Source of the DNA: Comamonas sp. BIGb0124
GTDB lineage: Bacteria; Pseudomonadota; Gammaproteobacteria; Burkholderiales; Burkholderiaceae_C
Direction: 5' to 3'
Assembly: GCF_003752175.1 (NCBI RefSeq)
Contig: NZ_RJVF01000011.1
Span: forward strand, 124,001-188,000
Length of the DNA stretch: 64,000 nucleotides
Shown here: piece after piece, positions 1 through 10,823 of the stretch
Layout: every line of letters begins with the position of its first letter
Numbering within the stretch: the stretch's first letter is position 1
Position numbers and translations under genes: made by a program
Notes under the pieces: generated by a model
Databases searched by the model: none
Told to the model about the DNA's origin: nothing
Seen by the model: the letters and a program-made list of their open reading frames with translations, nothing else

Positions 1-1
1 G

Positions 2-1327
<1,326 letters not shown>

Positions 1328-1462
1328 ACCGACCGTTCTGTCAGGGTCGGCACCAGAAGACCCTTTTCTTAGAACGTATCGAATATGAAGAATTGATCCT
1401 TCATGCCCCCGAAGGGTATGATGGCGGCCTTTCCGTCCAACCTACACCGTCTTTGTCTCAGC

Positions 1463-2239
1463 ATGGCAGCCTTTGAACCCGAACGCGTCCTCAGTGTTCA
1501 CCACTGGAATGACACCCTTTTCTCCTTCACGACCACGCGTGGGCAGAGCCTGCGGTTCGAAAGCGGCCACTTCGTGATGATCGGCCTGCAGGTCAACGGC
1601 AAGCCGCTGCTGCGTGCGTACAGCATCGCCAGCCCGGCCTGGGAAGAGAATCTCGAATTCCTCTCGATCAAGGTGCCCGACGGCCCGCTCACTTCGCGCC
1701 TGCAGAACCTGAAGGTCGGCGACGAACTGCTGGTCGGCCGCAAGCCCACGGGCACGCTGGTGATCTCCGATCTGCTGCCGGCCAAGAACCTGTACCTGTT
1801 CGGCTCGGGCACGGGCCTGGCGCCCTTCATGAGCGTCATCCGCGACCCCGAAACCTACGAACGTTTCGAGAAGGTCATCCTGGTGCACGGCGTGCGTTTC
1901 ATCAGCGAACTGGCCTACCGCGATTACATCGCCGAAGACCTGCTGAAGATCGAAGGACTGGGCGAGGAAATCGCCGAGAAGCTGGTGTACTACCCGACCG
2001 TCACGCGTGAGCCCTTCATCAACGAAGGCCGCATCACCAAGGCGATTTCGGAGCAGCAGATCGCCGCACGGACCGGCCTGCCCCCGATCAACCCCGAAAC
2101 CGACCGTGCCATGCTCTGCGGCAGCCCGCACATGCTGCGCGACGTGGCGGCCGAGCTCGACAAGCTGGGCTTCAAGGTCTCGCCCGGCATTGGCCAGGCT
2201 GGCGACTACGTGATCGAACGCGCCTTCGTGGACCGTTGA
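1463..2239 (+). CDS. fpr: Ferredoxin/flavodoxin--NADP+ reductase
   Basis: This 258-residue flavoprotein has the usual length for bacterial Fpr. It transfers electrons between NADPH and ferredoxin or flavodoxin in the cytoplasm. The FAD-binding RAYSIASPAW motif, the NADP-binding FGSGTGLAPFMSVIRD loop, the CGSPHM motif and a C-terminal YVIERAFV tail are all visible. I chose the ATG at 1463 (MAAFEPERVLSV) because family members start there. Upstream in-frame ATGs at 1403, 1418 and 1421 would add an unconserved 14-20 residue leader. No strong Shine-Dalgarno precedes 1463, so the start is slightly uncertain. The gene is transcribed alone and converges on the AAA ATPase gene. Confidence 0.93.
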   Translation: MAAFEPERVLSVHHWNDTLFSFTTTRGQSLRFESGHFVMIGLQVNGKPLLRAYSIASPAWEENLEFLSIKVPDGPLTSRLQNLKVGDELLVGRKPTGTLVISDLLPAKNLYLFGSGTGLAPFMSVIRDPETYERFEKVILVHGVRFISELAYRDYIAEDLLKIEGLGEEIAEKLVYYPTVTREPFINEGRITKAISEQQIAARTGLPPINPETDRAMLCGSPHMLRDVAAELDKLGFKVSPGIGQAGDYVIERAFVDR

Positions 2240-2264
2240 GCTTCGGCCAACGGCCTGCAGCGCG

Positions 2265-2280
2265 CCAGGGTGGCTTTTTT
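2265..2280 (+). terminator. Weak intrinsic terminator after fpr
   Basis: A short GCCA-GGG-TGGC hairpin is followed directly by six T residues, 25-40 bases after the fpr stop. The stem is only 4 bp, so it is weak. A GC-rich palindrome (CGGCCGG-TG-CCGGCCG, 2308-2323) lies between this point and the convergent AAA gene and may help to stop either transcript. Confidence 0.35.
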
Positions 2281-2345
2281 CATGCCCGCCGCCCGAACGG
2301 CTCGGGGCGGCCGGTGCCGGCCGGGATGGGAGGGATGCCTCTCCG

Positions 2346-4667
2346 CTACAGGAATCCGACGGCCCGCGACTCGCGGACTTCCGGCTTGAGCTTGTGTTCG
2401 GTCTCGAGCTGCTCGAGAAACTCCTCGGGGCCGTATTGCGCCGCCAGGATCAGCGTCTGCCGCTTGACGGCTGCAAAATCCCCCGGGCACAGCTGATCGA
2501 GCGGCCGCAGGCGCTGCCGCAGCGCATCGGTCAGGGCCCCGGCGTCTCCGCCCAGGGCCTCGGTGACGAACATGTGTTCGCGCTGCTGCAAGGTCAGGGG
2601 ACGAAACTGGATCTTGAAGGCGAACCGCCGCAGCGCGGCCTGGTCGATCCGGTCGAGCAGATTGGTGGTGCAGATGAAGATGCCGTCGAAACGCTCCATG
2701 CCCTGCAGCATCTCGTTGACTTCGGTGACCTCGTAGCTGCGCTGCGCACCACGCCTGTCCTGCAGGAAACTGTCGGCCTCGTCGAGCAGCAGCACCGATT
2801 TTTCTCGGCTGGCCTCGGCGAACATCGCCGCCATGTTGCTTTCGGTCTCGCCCACGTACTTGCTCATGAGGTCGCTGGCCTGGCGCACCATCAGGCTGCG
2901 GCCGACGGCCTGGGCCAGGTGTTCGGCCAGTGCGGTCTTGCCGGTCCCCGGCGGGCCGTAGAAACACAGGGCACCATGGCCCCGCACCTTGAGCGCCTCG
3001 ATGATTCGCGGCAGCTCGAAGCGGCTTTCGACGTTGAGCATGCCCAGGTCGTACGTGGTGACGGTGGTGCGCATGCCCGAATCGCCCGTGCGGTTGCCCA
3101 GCGCTTCGTCGGCATGCAGCAACTGGCGTTCGATCAGGGCCTCGAAGGCCTTCTGGTCGACCTCGGCACTGTCCGTGGCGTCGGCGCGGGCGAGCTCGGC
3201 AAAACGCACGGCGGTGCCGATCTGCGCCGGCGTCAGGCCCCGCCGCTCGGTCAGGCGCGCCACGAAGGCGTCGGAGACGGTCGACGGCCCCAGCGTCTTG
3301 CGCACCAGTTGCTCGCGCGCACCGGGCGGTGGCGACTTGAGTTCGAGGTGATAGGCGAAGCGGCGGCGGAAAGCCGGATCGATCTGCTCGATGCGATTGG
3401 TGACCCACAGCGTGGGCACGGGGTTGGATTCGAGGATCTGGTTCACCCACGCCTTGCCGCCCACGCCCGCCCGCCCCTGGGGCGCCACCTGTTCGGCGCG
3501 GGCCATGAGCTGCGCGGCTTCGCTCGAGATGGGCGGGAAGACGTCCTCGACCTCGTCGAACAGCAGCGCGGCATGGCTGCTGCCCTTGAGAAAGACCTGG
3601 GCGATCTGCAGCGAACGATAGCGGTCGCGGCCCGACAGCGAGTGGCCATCGCGGTCGGCGTATTCGACTTCGTAGAGGTCCAGCCCCGCGGCCTGCGCCA
3701 GCACACGGGCCAGTTCGGTCTTGCCGGTGCCGGGCGGGCCGTAGAGCAGCACGTTGATGCCGACGGTGTGCGTGGCGACCGCGCGCCGCAGCAGGGCCAC
3801 CAGCACCTGCACATCCTGCTCGACGAATGCGAAGTCGGCCGTGCCCAGCGCGCTGGAGGTGCAAGGCCGGGTAAAGACGGCCATGAGCTCGGCGTGGCTG
3901 CGGTACTCGCGCATGAGCACCGGCGGCAGCTTCTCGCTGACCTTCATGAGATCGGCCAGATCGGTGATGTTGTGCTCGGAGATCAGGTTGTCGACCATGC
4001 CGATGCGCTCGAGACGCGAGCCGGCACGCAGGGCCTCGCCCACTTCCTCGGCCTTGACGCCGGCGACTTCGGCGATTGCGGCATAGGCTTCGGGCGCGTT
4101 GCTGACCTTGAACTCGACCAGCAGGCTGCGCAGGTCGCGCTGGTAGCGGGCGAGCGTGCCGTAGAGCAGCAGGGCCCGCTCGGCCCGGTTGAGCTGCAGC
4201 AGGTCGGCCAGCGAGTCGATGTTCTTCTCGACCAGCGTGGACTGCTTGCGCAGGGCCTGGCCCAGCCATTCGCCCGTGGCGGCGAGCACGGAGAGCACGT
4301 CCTTCGGGGCGTCCTTGACGTAGTCGTCCAGGTAGAAGAACAGCGTTCCTTCCTCGTAGGGTCCTCGCCAGACACCGTACTGGGCCAGGAACGCCTTGTC
4401 GCCGAGCTGCTCCTGGCCACGCCAGAGCTCGTTGTCCTGGCAGCGGCGCTGCAGGAACTCGCGCAGACGGCGCATCACCGACAGCGGCCACACCAGGTGG
4501 CGCCCTGTGAGAGACAGCAATCCGTTGATGTCGCGGCGCACGTTGAACTTGGCGCCCTGGCGGGCGGCCAGCGTGAGCACGAACTGCGAGCACATCATGT
4601 CCATCACCGGTGCATCGATCAGCCCCGGAGAGACAAGTACTTGCGATTCGGTCAGACGCTTGGCCAT
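2346..4667 (-). CDS. Double AAA+ ATPase of unknown substrate
   Basis: This 773-residue protein contains two AAA+ modules. The first Walker A (GPPGTGKT) is near residues 310-317, with Walker B (LLFDEVED) near 369. The second Walker A is near 571-578, with Walker B (LLLDEADSF) near 626. Both modules keep the arginine-rich box (AFRRRF / AALRRF) after the sensor region. The first 300 residues are helical with no recognised enzymatic domain and probably act as an adaptor. There is no signal peptide or membrane segment. The start at 4667 is supported by a CTGGAGG ribosome-binding site. Two-module architecture resembles p97/Vps4-like remodelling ATPases. The client is unknown, and its neighbours (fpr, ilvA) give no hint. 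It is probably a cytoplasmic protein-remodelling ATPase. Confidence 0.8.
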   Translation of the reverse strand: MAKRLTESQVLVSPGLIDAPVMDMMCSQFVLTLAARQGAKFNVRRDINGLLSLTGRHLVWPLSVMRRLREFLQRRCQDNELWRGQEQLGDKAFLAQYGVWRGPYEEGTLFFYLDDYVKDAPKDVLSVLAATGEWLGQALRKQSTLVEKNIDSLADLLQLNRAERALLLYGTLARYQRDLRSLLVEFKVSNAPEAYAAIAEVAGVKAEEVGEALRAGSRLERIGMVDNLISEHNITDLADLMKVSEKLPPVLMREYRSHAELMAVFTRPCTSSALGTADFAFVEQDVQVLVALLRRAVATHTVGINVLLYGPPGTGKTELARVLAQAAGLDLYEVEYADRDGHSLSGRDRYRSLQIAQVFLKGSSHAALLFDEVEDVFPPISSEAAQLMARAEQVAPQGRAGVGGKAWVNQILESNPVPTLWVTNRIEQIDPAFRRRFAYHLELKSPPPGAREQLVRKTLGPSTVSDAFVARLTERRGLTPAQIGTAVRFAELARADATDSAEVDQKAFEALIERQLLHADEALGNRTGDSGMRTTVTTYDLGMLNVESRFELPRIIEALKVRGHGALCFYGPPGTGKTALAEHLAQAVGRSLMVRQASDLMSKYVGETESNMAAMFAEASREKSVLLLDEADSFLQDRRGAQRSYEVTEVNEMLQGMERFDGIFICTTNLLDRIDQAALRRFAFKIQFRPLTLQQREHMFVTEALGGDAGALTDALRQRLRPLDQLCPGDFAAVKRQTLILAAQYGPEEFLEQLETEHKLKPEVRESRAVGFL

Positions 4668-4893
4668 GATGCCTCCAGCTGAGTTCCGCAAGCCAAGCAC
4701 TGGCGCTGCGGCCAAAAACCATGTATGAGCGGCATGCCCGTGTTGTACAGCAAACCGGTGGGCGTTGGGGTGAAACCGGCTGTCTTCTTCATGGCCCGTC
4801 AGGGTATGGACTGTGCCCGAGACGCAACATTCGGCAACAGGAGGCAACTTTTGCGGTGTATGCAACACTTACGCAACGGAGTTCCGATATCAC

Positions 4894-6102
4894 ATGCTTG
4901 CCTTAACAGACATCGAATCAGCCGCACAACGCCTGCAAGGCCACGTGCTGCGCACACCCTTCGTGGCCTCGCAAACCCTGTCGCGCATCACGGGCGCCCA
5001 GGTCTATCTCAAGTTCGAGAATCTGCAGTTCACGGCCTCGTTCAAGGAGCGCGGCGCGCTCAACAAGCTGACCCAGCTCACCCCGGAGGAACGCGCCCAG
5101 GGCGTGATCGCCATGTCGGCCGGCAACCATGCACAGGGCGTGGCCTATCACGCGCAGCGCCTGGGCATCCGTGCCGTCATCGTCATGCCCGGCTTCACGC
5201 CGGGCGTGAAAGTGGAGCGCACCCGGGGCTTCGGCGCCGAAGTGGTGCTGCACGGCCACACGCTGGACGAGGCCCGCGCCCACGCCTACCACCTGGCGCA
5301 GGAGCAGGGCCTGGTCTTTGTGCACCCTTACGACGATGCGCAGATTGCCGCTGGGCAAGGCACGATCGCCCTGGAGATGCTGCAGGAGGTGCCCGACCTC
5401 GACGATCTGGTGGTGGCCATCGGCGGCGGCGGGCTGATTGCCGGCATGGCCACGGCCGCCAAGGCCCTGCGCCCCGACCTGCGCATCACCGGTGTGCAGA
5501 GTGCACGGTTTCCGATGATGGTCAATGCCGTTCAGGGCACGCAGCACCCGAGCGCACCGCACAGCGGCACCATCGCCGAGGGCATCGCCGTGGGCACGCC
5601 GGGACAGATCACCCAGGCCATCATCCAGCAGCGCGTGGATGCGCTGGCACTGGTCGACGAGGGCGATATCGAGCAGGCCATCGTGATGCTGCTGGAAATC
5701 GAAAAAACGCTGGTCGAAGGCGCGGGCGCCGTCGGCCTGGCGGCGATGCTCAAGTATCCTCAGCGTTTCCGGGGACGCAAGGTCGGGCTGGTGCTCAGCG
5801 GCGGCAACATCGATCCGCTGCTGCTGTCGGCCATCATCGAGCGCGGCATGGTGAGGGCCGGCCGGCTGGCGCGCATCCGGGTGAGCGCACGCGACGTGCC
5901 GGGTGTGCTGGCGCAGATCACCCAGGTGGTGGCGCAGGCGGGCGCGAACATCGACGAGGTGCATCACCAGCGGGCCTTCACGCCGCTGGCGGCGCAGAAC
6001 GTCGAGATCGAGCTGGTGCTGCAGACCCGGGGCCGGGCCCATCTGACGCAGGTGCTCGAAGCGCTCAAGGCGGCGGGTTTCGCCGCCCAGGATCTGGCCT
6101 GA
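4894..6102 (+). CDS. ilvA: Threonine ammonia-lyase with C-terminal ACT domain
   Basis: The 402-residue protein is a fold-type II PLP enzyme that deaminates L-threonine to 2-oxobutanoate. Visible motifs are the PLP lysine in SFKERGALNKL, the substrate loop SAGNHAQGVA, and the phosphate-binding GGGGLIAG. The last ~75 residues form one ACT domain (RIRVSARDVPGVLAQITQ). This is the medium form of about 400 residues, shorter than the ~500-residue biosynthetic IlvA with two ACT-like domains. It could therefore be a TdcB-like catabolic or allosteric variant. The ATG at 4894 matches the family start; the frame extends further upstream but without homology. The gene diverges from the AAA ATPase gene, with a shared ~225 bp intergenic region. 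Confidence 0.88.
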   Translation: MLALTDIESAAQRLQGHVLRTPFVASQTLSRITGAQVYLKFENLQFTASFKERGALNKLTQLTPEERAQGVIAMSAGNHAQGVAYHAQRLGIRAVIVMPGFTPGVKVERTRGFGAEVVLHGHTLDEARAHAYHLAQEQGLVFVHPYDDAQIAAGQGTIALEMLQEVPDLDDLVVAIGGGGLIAGMATAAKALRPDLRITGVQSARFPMMVNAVQGTQHPSAPHSGTIAEGIAVGTPGQITQAIIQQRVDALALVDEGDIEQAIVMLLEIEKTLVEGAGAVGLAAMLKYPQRFRGRKVGLVLSGGNIDPLLLSAIIERGMVRAGRLARIRVSARDVPGVLAQITQVVAQAGANIDEVHHQRAFTPLAAQNVEIELVLQTRGRAHLTQVLEALKAAGFAAQDLA

Positions 6103-6240
6103 GGGCCGCAGCCGACGCTGCAACCGACCCGAAAACGTCTCGCGCGCCTCCAGCGCGCGGGGCCGGGTCATGCCCCGGCTGAACCATGCCGCACCGGGGC
6201 GGCAACAACATAGACATGTAGACAAGAGGGAGTGATTTCC

Positions 6241-7524
6241 GTGGATCTGGCGTTCGTCGAAGAACTCGAACCCTGGCTGCAGGCCAGCCTGGGCCTGGCC
6301 GTGCTGCTGGCCGCCGCCTATCTGGTGCGCACCGTGGTGCAGGTGCTGCTGTCGCGGGTGTTTGCACGCCTGCGCACGCACATCGGTCCGCAGGCCCGCT
6401 GGGCCCATGTGCTGCTGCACCCGCAGGTGCTCAAGCGGGTGACGCAGATCGTGCCGCCGCTGGTCATCCAGATCGGCCTGCCGGCCGTGCCTCACCTGAT
6501 GCCCGTCACGGCGGTGATCCTGAGCAATCTCGCGGTCGCGCTGACCGTGATGTACGTGGTGCGCGCGCTGATGGCGCTGCTCGATGCGATCCTCGAGAAC
6601 CACACCATCCACGGCAACACGCAGGCCACGCAGTCGAGCTCCATCAAGAGCTATGTGCAGTTGGGCAAGCTGCTGCTGGCGCTCATGGGCACGGTGGTGA
6701 TGGTGGCGGCGCTGATCGACCGGTCGCCGTTGATCCTGCTGTCGGGTCTGGGGGCCATGTCGGCGGTGCTGATGCTGGTCTTCAAGGACACCATCCTGTC
6801 GTTCACGGCAGGGGTCCAGCTGTCGGCCAACGACATGCTGCGCGTGGGCGACTGGATCGAGATGCCGCAGGTGGGCGCCAACGGAGCCGTCACCGACATC
6901 GCGCTGCACACCGTCAAGGTGCAGAACTGGGACAACACCTTCACCACCGTGCCCACCTGGCGGCTGATGTCGGAGAGCTTCATCAACTGGCGCGGCATGG
7001 CCGAATCGGGTGGCCGGCGCATCAAGCGCACGCTGCGCATCGATGCGACGTCGGTGCAGTTCCTCAACGAAGAACAGATCCGCTATCTCTCGTCGATCGC
7101 GCTGCTGCACGACTACATGGCCGACAAGCACCAGGCCGTGCGGCAGACCAACGAACAGATGCAGTCGACCCTCGGCACCGCGGCCCAGGTGCCGGCCAAC
7201 CTGCGCCGTCTGACCAACATCGGCACCTTCCGGGCCTACACCCAGGCCTATCTGCGCGCGCACCCCGGCGTGCACCCGAACATGTTGCTGATGGTTCGCA
7301 CCATGGAATCCACCGCCGAAGGGGTGCCGATGGAGATCTACTGCTTCACCGCCACCACCTCGTGGGTGCCCTACGAAGGCATTCAGGGCGACATCTTCGA
7401 CCACCTGATGGCGGTGTTGCCGGAGTTCGGCCTCCGGCTCTACCAGAGCCCCAGCGGCAACGATCTGCGCGCCGGGCTGGCGGCCGCGGCACGGCCGGGG
7501 CCGAGTGCAGCCGTGGCCGACTGA
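6241..7524 (+). CDS. Mechanosensitive ion channel, MscS family (YbdG-like)
   Basis: This inner-membrane protein of about 427 residues has four to five hydrophobic helices in the first ~210 residues. They are followed by the MscS pore and beta domain (GLGAMSAVLMLVFKDTILSF, then GDWIEMPQ and GAVTDIALHTVKVQNWDN). The length and the long C-terminal cytoplasmic extension match E. coli YbdG (415 aa), the miniconductance channel, better than short MscS. It gates in response to hypo-osmotic stress. I chose the GTG at 6241 because GAGGG lies ten bases upstream; a GTG at 6232 sits too close to that site. The gene follows ilvA by 138 bp on the same strand, but a functional link is not evident. Confidence 0.88.
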   Translation: MDLAFVEELEPWLQASLGLAVLLAAAYLVRTVVQVLLSRVFARLRTHIGPQARWAHVLLHPQVLKRVTQIVPPLVIQIGLPAVPHLMPVTAVILSNLAVALTVMYVVRALMALLDAILENHTIHGNTQATQSSSIKSYVQLGKLLLALMGTVVMVAALIDRSPLILLSGLGAMSAVLMLVFKDTILSFTAGVQLSANDMLRVGDWIEMPQVGANGAVTDIALHTVKVQNWDNTFTTVPTWRLMSESFINWRGMAESGGRRIKRTLRIDATSVQFLNEEQIRYLSSIALLHDYMADKHQAVRQTNEQMQSTLGTAAQVPANLRRLTNIGTFRAYTQAYLRAHPGVHPNMLLMVRTMESTAEGVPMEIYCFTATTSWVPYEGIQGDIFDHLMAVLPEFGLRLYQSPSGNDLRAGLAAAARPGPSAAVAD

Positions 7525-7794
7525 AAGCGGCACGGGCACGGCAGCGACCGATGCCGGTCCGCGACAGCCACCCCGCGTCCGGGGCGGTGTTTGTCGGAGA
7601 AGACCGCACGCGCGTGTCGGCAGCGATGCTGCGCCGCAACGAAAATCGGCATTCACGCTATCATTTGGCAAGCCCATGCGTCCGACCCGACCGGACGCAG
7701 CTTCATAATTCCTACATCATTTGCTTCGCAGGCATCGATACGCTACGCTTCGTTTTCCTGTAGTGTTCTTTGTTCCTGACTGGAGGGACACGTC

Positions 7795-8379
7795 ATGAGA
7801 ACCATCTGGACCGATTCGTTTGCGTGGATGCTGACGGTGGGCGCCGCCATCGGCCTGACCCTGCTTGCGCCCACCGGTCTGTCGGTGCTCGGCCACCTGC
7901 CACGGGTCGCGGCCTCGGATCTGAACAAGCGCCAACTGGCCTTTCCCGAAGACCTGGCGGCCGATCGCACCCTGGTGTTCGTGACCTTCATGCGCGGCCA
8001 GAACGTGGACGTCGACCACTGGGTCGAAGGCATGGGGCTCAAGGAAAGCTCGGCGGTGGCCTGGATGCGGCTGCGCGTCTTCGACACGGCCTCGAACCGC
8101 AATCGCGACGACATCGAGAGCAAGCTCCAGGCGACCTACACCACCCCGGACGCGCGGGCCAGCGTGGTGCCGCTCTTCACCGACCGCGACGCGTTCGCCA
8201 GATCGCTGGGCTTGCCGACGCAAAAACACGTGTATGCGGTGGTGATCAACCGCGAAGGGCATGTGCTGGCGCGGGCCGAAGGCCTGTATTCGCGCGAAAA
8301 GGCGGATGCGCTGCTCGAACGGCTCAAGCCCGAGAACGACCTGGCCTCGACCGATTTCTTCCTGCCGGCGCACAAGTAA
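7795..8379 (+). CDS. Small exported or membrane-anchored protein, possibly thioredoxin-fold
   Basis: I do not recognise this 194-residue protein with certainty. It has an N-terminal hydrophobic stretch (residues ~8-32) that could be an uncleaved anchor or signal peptide. The domain that follows has alternating strands (TLVFVTFMRG, HVYAVVINREGHVLA) suggestive of a thioredoxin-like or YtfJ-like fold. No CXXC motif is present, so redox activity is not supported. The start is well defined by CTGGAGGGA eight bases upstream. It has its own ~270 bp upstream region with no other gene. Function is unknown. Confidence 0.7.
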   Translation: MRTIWTDSFAWMLTVGAAIGLTLLAPTGLSVLGHLPRVAASDLNKRQLAFPEDLAADRTLVFVTFMRGQNVDVDHWVEGMGLKESSAVAWMRLRVFDTASNRNRDDIESKLQATYTTPDARASVVPLFTDRDAFARSLGLPTQKHVYAVVINREGHVLARAEGLYSREKADALLERLKPENDLASTDFFLPAHK

Positions 8380-8522
8380 GGCCCGGCGCCCGAAGGGCCC
8401 GATTCCCCGTCGCGCCCGCCTTGCCGCGGGCGTTGCCATAATGTGTCATCCAGGGCGCAGCGCCGCTGTCCCCGGGCCCGGCGCGATGCCGCCCGGCCCT
8501 GCACAACAAGTACCAGACCGAC

Positions 8523-9101
8523 GTGACTTCTTCAGTGCCGACCTCTGCTCCCCTCCCCGCGACCTCGACCGGCGCTCCCGCGCTGCCCCGCCATGCCGTC
8601 ACCCCCCAGTCCCTGCGCGCTGCCCTCGGCATGTTCGGGACCGGTGTGACCATCATCACCACACGCTCGGGCGACGGCACGCTGCGCGGTCTGACGGCCA
8701 ATTCGTTCAACTCGGTGTCGCTGTCGCCTGCGCTCATCCTGTGGAGCCTGGCACGCACCTCGTCCAGCTACGAGGCCTTTGCGCAGGCCACCCATTACAC
8801 GATCAACGTGCTGGCCGCCGATCAGTTGCAGCTGGCCCAACGTTTCGCCACCCGCGGCATCGACCGCTGGGCGGGTGTGGCTCACGAGGCAGGCGCGGGC
8901 GGCGCACCGGTGCTGCCGGGCTCGGCCGCGGTCTTCGAATGCGCCCATCGGGCGGTGCACGAGGCGGGCGACCATGTGATCTTCATCGGCGAGGTGCTGG
9001 CCTGCAGCCACACGCCCGACACCCCGCCGCTGCTGTTCCACGGCGGGCAGTTCTACACCGAGCTGCCGCTGGCGCCTGCGGTGACCGATCCGCTGGCCTG
9101 A
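8523..9101 (+). CDS. Flavin reductase-like FMN-binding protein
   Basis: This 192-residue split-barrel protein of the HpaC/flavin reductase family carries the FMN-binding signature GLTANSFNSVSLSPALILWS, preceded by GTGVTIITT. Such proteins reduce FMN or FAD with NAD(P)H and deliver it to two-component monooxygenases; some bind flavin for other roles. The GTG at 8523 gives a 25-residue Pro/Ser/Thr-rich leader. A later internal start is possible, since the family core begins near LRAALGMFGTGV. The partner oxygenase is not adjacent, so the physiological partner is unknown. It converges on rlpA. Confidence 0.85.
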   Translation: MTSSVPTSAPLPATSTGAPALPRHAVTPQSLRAALGMFGTGVTIITTRSGDGTLRGLTANSFNSVSLSPALILWSLARTSSSYEAFAQATHYTINVLAADQLQLAQRFATRGIDRWAGVAHEAGAGGAPVLPGSAAVFECAHRAVHEAGDHVIFIGEVLACSHTPDTPPLLFHGGQFYTELPLAPAVTDPLA

Positions 9102-9150
9102 ATGCGCGGGCCGGCATGCGGTCTGACGAGCGCGGCCGGCAGCCGGGGGC

Positions 9151-10260
9151 TCAGCGCCGCTCGACGATGACCGGGCTCATGCCCAGTGCATCGCGCACGC
9201 GGTAGGCCGCGGTATAGGCCTCGCCCCGGGTGGCGTAGGGGCCGGCCTGCAGGCGGTACCAGCCTCCGCTGTTGTCCACGCCCAGCAGGCGTGCGAGCCA
9301 GTCGATTTCGCTGCCCAGGTGACGTGCCAGAGATTCGGCACCGTCGGCGGCACGGAAAGCACCGAGCTGCAGATACACGCCGGGCGCGCTGACCACGGGC
9401 AAGGGCTCGCCGGATTCACCGGGCAACGGGGCCGTGACGGCCGAAGGCTGGGCCGCGGCAGGCGCCGCAACCGCCAACGGAGGCAGATCGCGGACCGCGT
9501 CGGTTGCGGGGGCGACTTCGCGCGGGCCGGACGAGGCGAAGGCGGCAATCGGGTCGGCCGAGCTGTCTGCAACGGCCGGCTGCACGGCGACGGCGACGGC
9601 CACAGGCGGCGCGGGCGTCGGCGGGGGCAAGGGCGCCGGCTGCGGTGCGGCCGCGACCTGGGTCGTGCCGCGCTGCCAGGTGCCGGCGCGGATCTCGGCC
9701 GGCAGGATGCGCTCGACCGTGACGGCCGTGGAGCCCTGGTTCAGGTAACCGAGTTTGTAGGCGGCGGCATAACTCAGGTCGATCACGCGGCTGGCGAGGA
9801 AGGGCCCCCGGTCGTTGACCCGCACGACCACGCTCTGCCCGGTGGCGCGGCTGGTGACGCGCGCATAGCTGGGGATGGGCAAGGTGGGGTGGGCCGCGGT
9901 CATGGCGTACATGTCGTAGCGCTCGCCGCTCGAGGTCTGGCGGCCATGGAACTGTTTGCCGTACCAGCTGGCGACACCGTCCTGCACAAAGGGGCGTTCG
10001 CGGGTGTCCGGCGTGTAGCTGCGCCCCAGCACCGTATAGGGCCGGTTGGGACCGGACATCAGCGGTTCGATGCGCGGGACGGCATCGGCGAGGTCGGCCT
10101 GGCGCAGGCGATCGGCATCGCCCGGACCGTCCTGCTGGTAGAAACCGCCGCCACGACCGCTGCCGCCACCGCCACCGGACTTGGGCCCGCCGGCGCAACC
10201 GGCGAGCAGCACAGCCAGGGCGACGGCCGTGAGCCAGCGCCCGGCAGGCCGGGACCGCAT
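9151..10260 (-). CDS. rlpA: RlpA family septal ring lytic transglycosylase lipoprotein
   Basis: The 369-residue product has a lipoprotein signal (LLAGC, lipid-anchored Cys at residue 22). A Gly-rich linker follows. The double-psi beta-barrel domain carries the RlpA signatures GVASWYGKQFHGRQTSSGE and VRVNDRGPF. A long Pro/Ala-rich spacer leads to a C-terminal SPOR domain (YLQLGAFRAADGAESLA and WYRLQAGPY), which binds denuded glycan strands at the division septum. RlpA cleaves such peptide-free glycans in some bacteria. An earlier in-frame ATG at 10335 would add 25 residues before the signal; I prefer 10260 because the signal peptide then has normal length. It lies downstream of the VOC gene on the same strand. 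Confidence 0.92.
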   Translation of the reverse strand: MRSRPAGRWLTAVALAVLLAGCAGGPKSGGGGGSGRGGGFYQQDGPGDADRLRQADLADAVPRIEPLMSGPNRPYTVLGRSYTPDTRERPFVQDGVASWYGKQFHGRQTSSGERYDMYAMTAAHPTLPIPSYARVTSRATGQSVVVRVNDRGPFLASRVIDLSYAAAYKLGYLNQGSTAVTVERILPAEIRAGTWQRGTTQVAAAPQPAPLPPPTPAPPVAVAVAVQPAVADSSADPIAAFASSGPREVAPATDAVRDLPPLAVAAPAAAQPSAVTAPLPGESGEPLPVVSAPGVYLQLGAFRAADGAESLARHLGSEIDWLARLLGVDNSGGWYRLQAGPYATRGEAYTAAYRVRDALGMSPVIVERR

Positions 10261-10400
10261 CTCGGGTTCACGCAGAGGGGTCGGAACAAGGAAAGGCTCG
10301 ATGGGCAAGGCGGCGGTACGCACGGCGGCATTCATGCCCGCAAGGATAGACGATGGCCGCCGCCCACCGGAACCCGGCCGGGACCGTGCCGCCGGTGCGT

Positions 10401-10823
10401 TCAGGCCGCGTAGATGTCGGCGACGGACTTGAAGGCCTTCACTTCGATGGGATTGCCGAAGGGATCCATGAAGAACATGGTCCACTGCTCGCCCGGCTGG
10501 CCTTCGAAACGCACTTGCGGCTCGAGCACGAAGGCCGTGCCGGCCGCGGCCAGGCGCTCGGCCAGGGCTTTCCAGTCGGGCAACGCCATGATCAGGCCGA
10601 AGTGAGGCATGGGCACGAGTTTGTCTCCGACGTGGCCGGTGCGGGCGGTCTTGAAGGGCTCGCCGAGGTGCAGCGAGATCTGGTGGCCGAAGAAATCGAA
10701 ATCCACCCAGGTGTCGGTGCTGCGGCCTTCCCGGCAGCCCAGGATCCGGCCGTAGAAGCCGCGGGCGACATCCAGGTCGGTGACGTTGAAGGCGAAGTGG
10801 AAGATGGAGGGCAGTTGGATCAT
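10401..10823 (-). CDS. VOC/glyoxalase superfamily protein
   Basis: This 140-residue single-domain protein begins HFAFNVTDLDVARGFYG, the typical first strand of vicinal-oxygen-chelate enzymes. Likely metal ligands are this His, the His in PHFGLIMA and the Glu in PFGNPIEVKAF near the C-terminus. It shows the dioxygenase/glyoxalase-like fold, but the reaction cannot be deduced. It lies 83 bp downstream of the N-formylglutamate deformylase gene and is probably the last gene of the long 5-oxoprolinase/ABC operon. The ATG at 10823 is the family start, although no strong ribosome-binding site is seen. Confidence 0.82.
   Translation of the reverse strand: MIQLPSIFHFAFNVTDLDVARGFYGRILGCREGRSTDTWVDFDFFGHQISLHLGEPFKTARTGHVGDKLVPMPHFGLIMALPDWKALAERLAAAGTAFVLEPQVRFEGQPGEQWTMFFMDPFGNPIEVKAFKSVADIYAA

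Noticed and set aside
2394-4682. A 762-codon open frame opposite the double-AAA ATPase gene
   Set aside because: It is antisense to a gene with clear Walker motifs. Its His/Gly/Gln-rich translation has no recognisable domain; long antisense frames are expected at this GC content.
4918-7677. A 919-codon frame opposite ilvA and the MscS gene
   Set aside because: Arg/His-rich translation with no motif; the plus-strand genes have diagnostic signatures.
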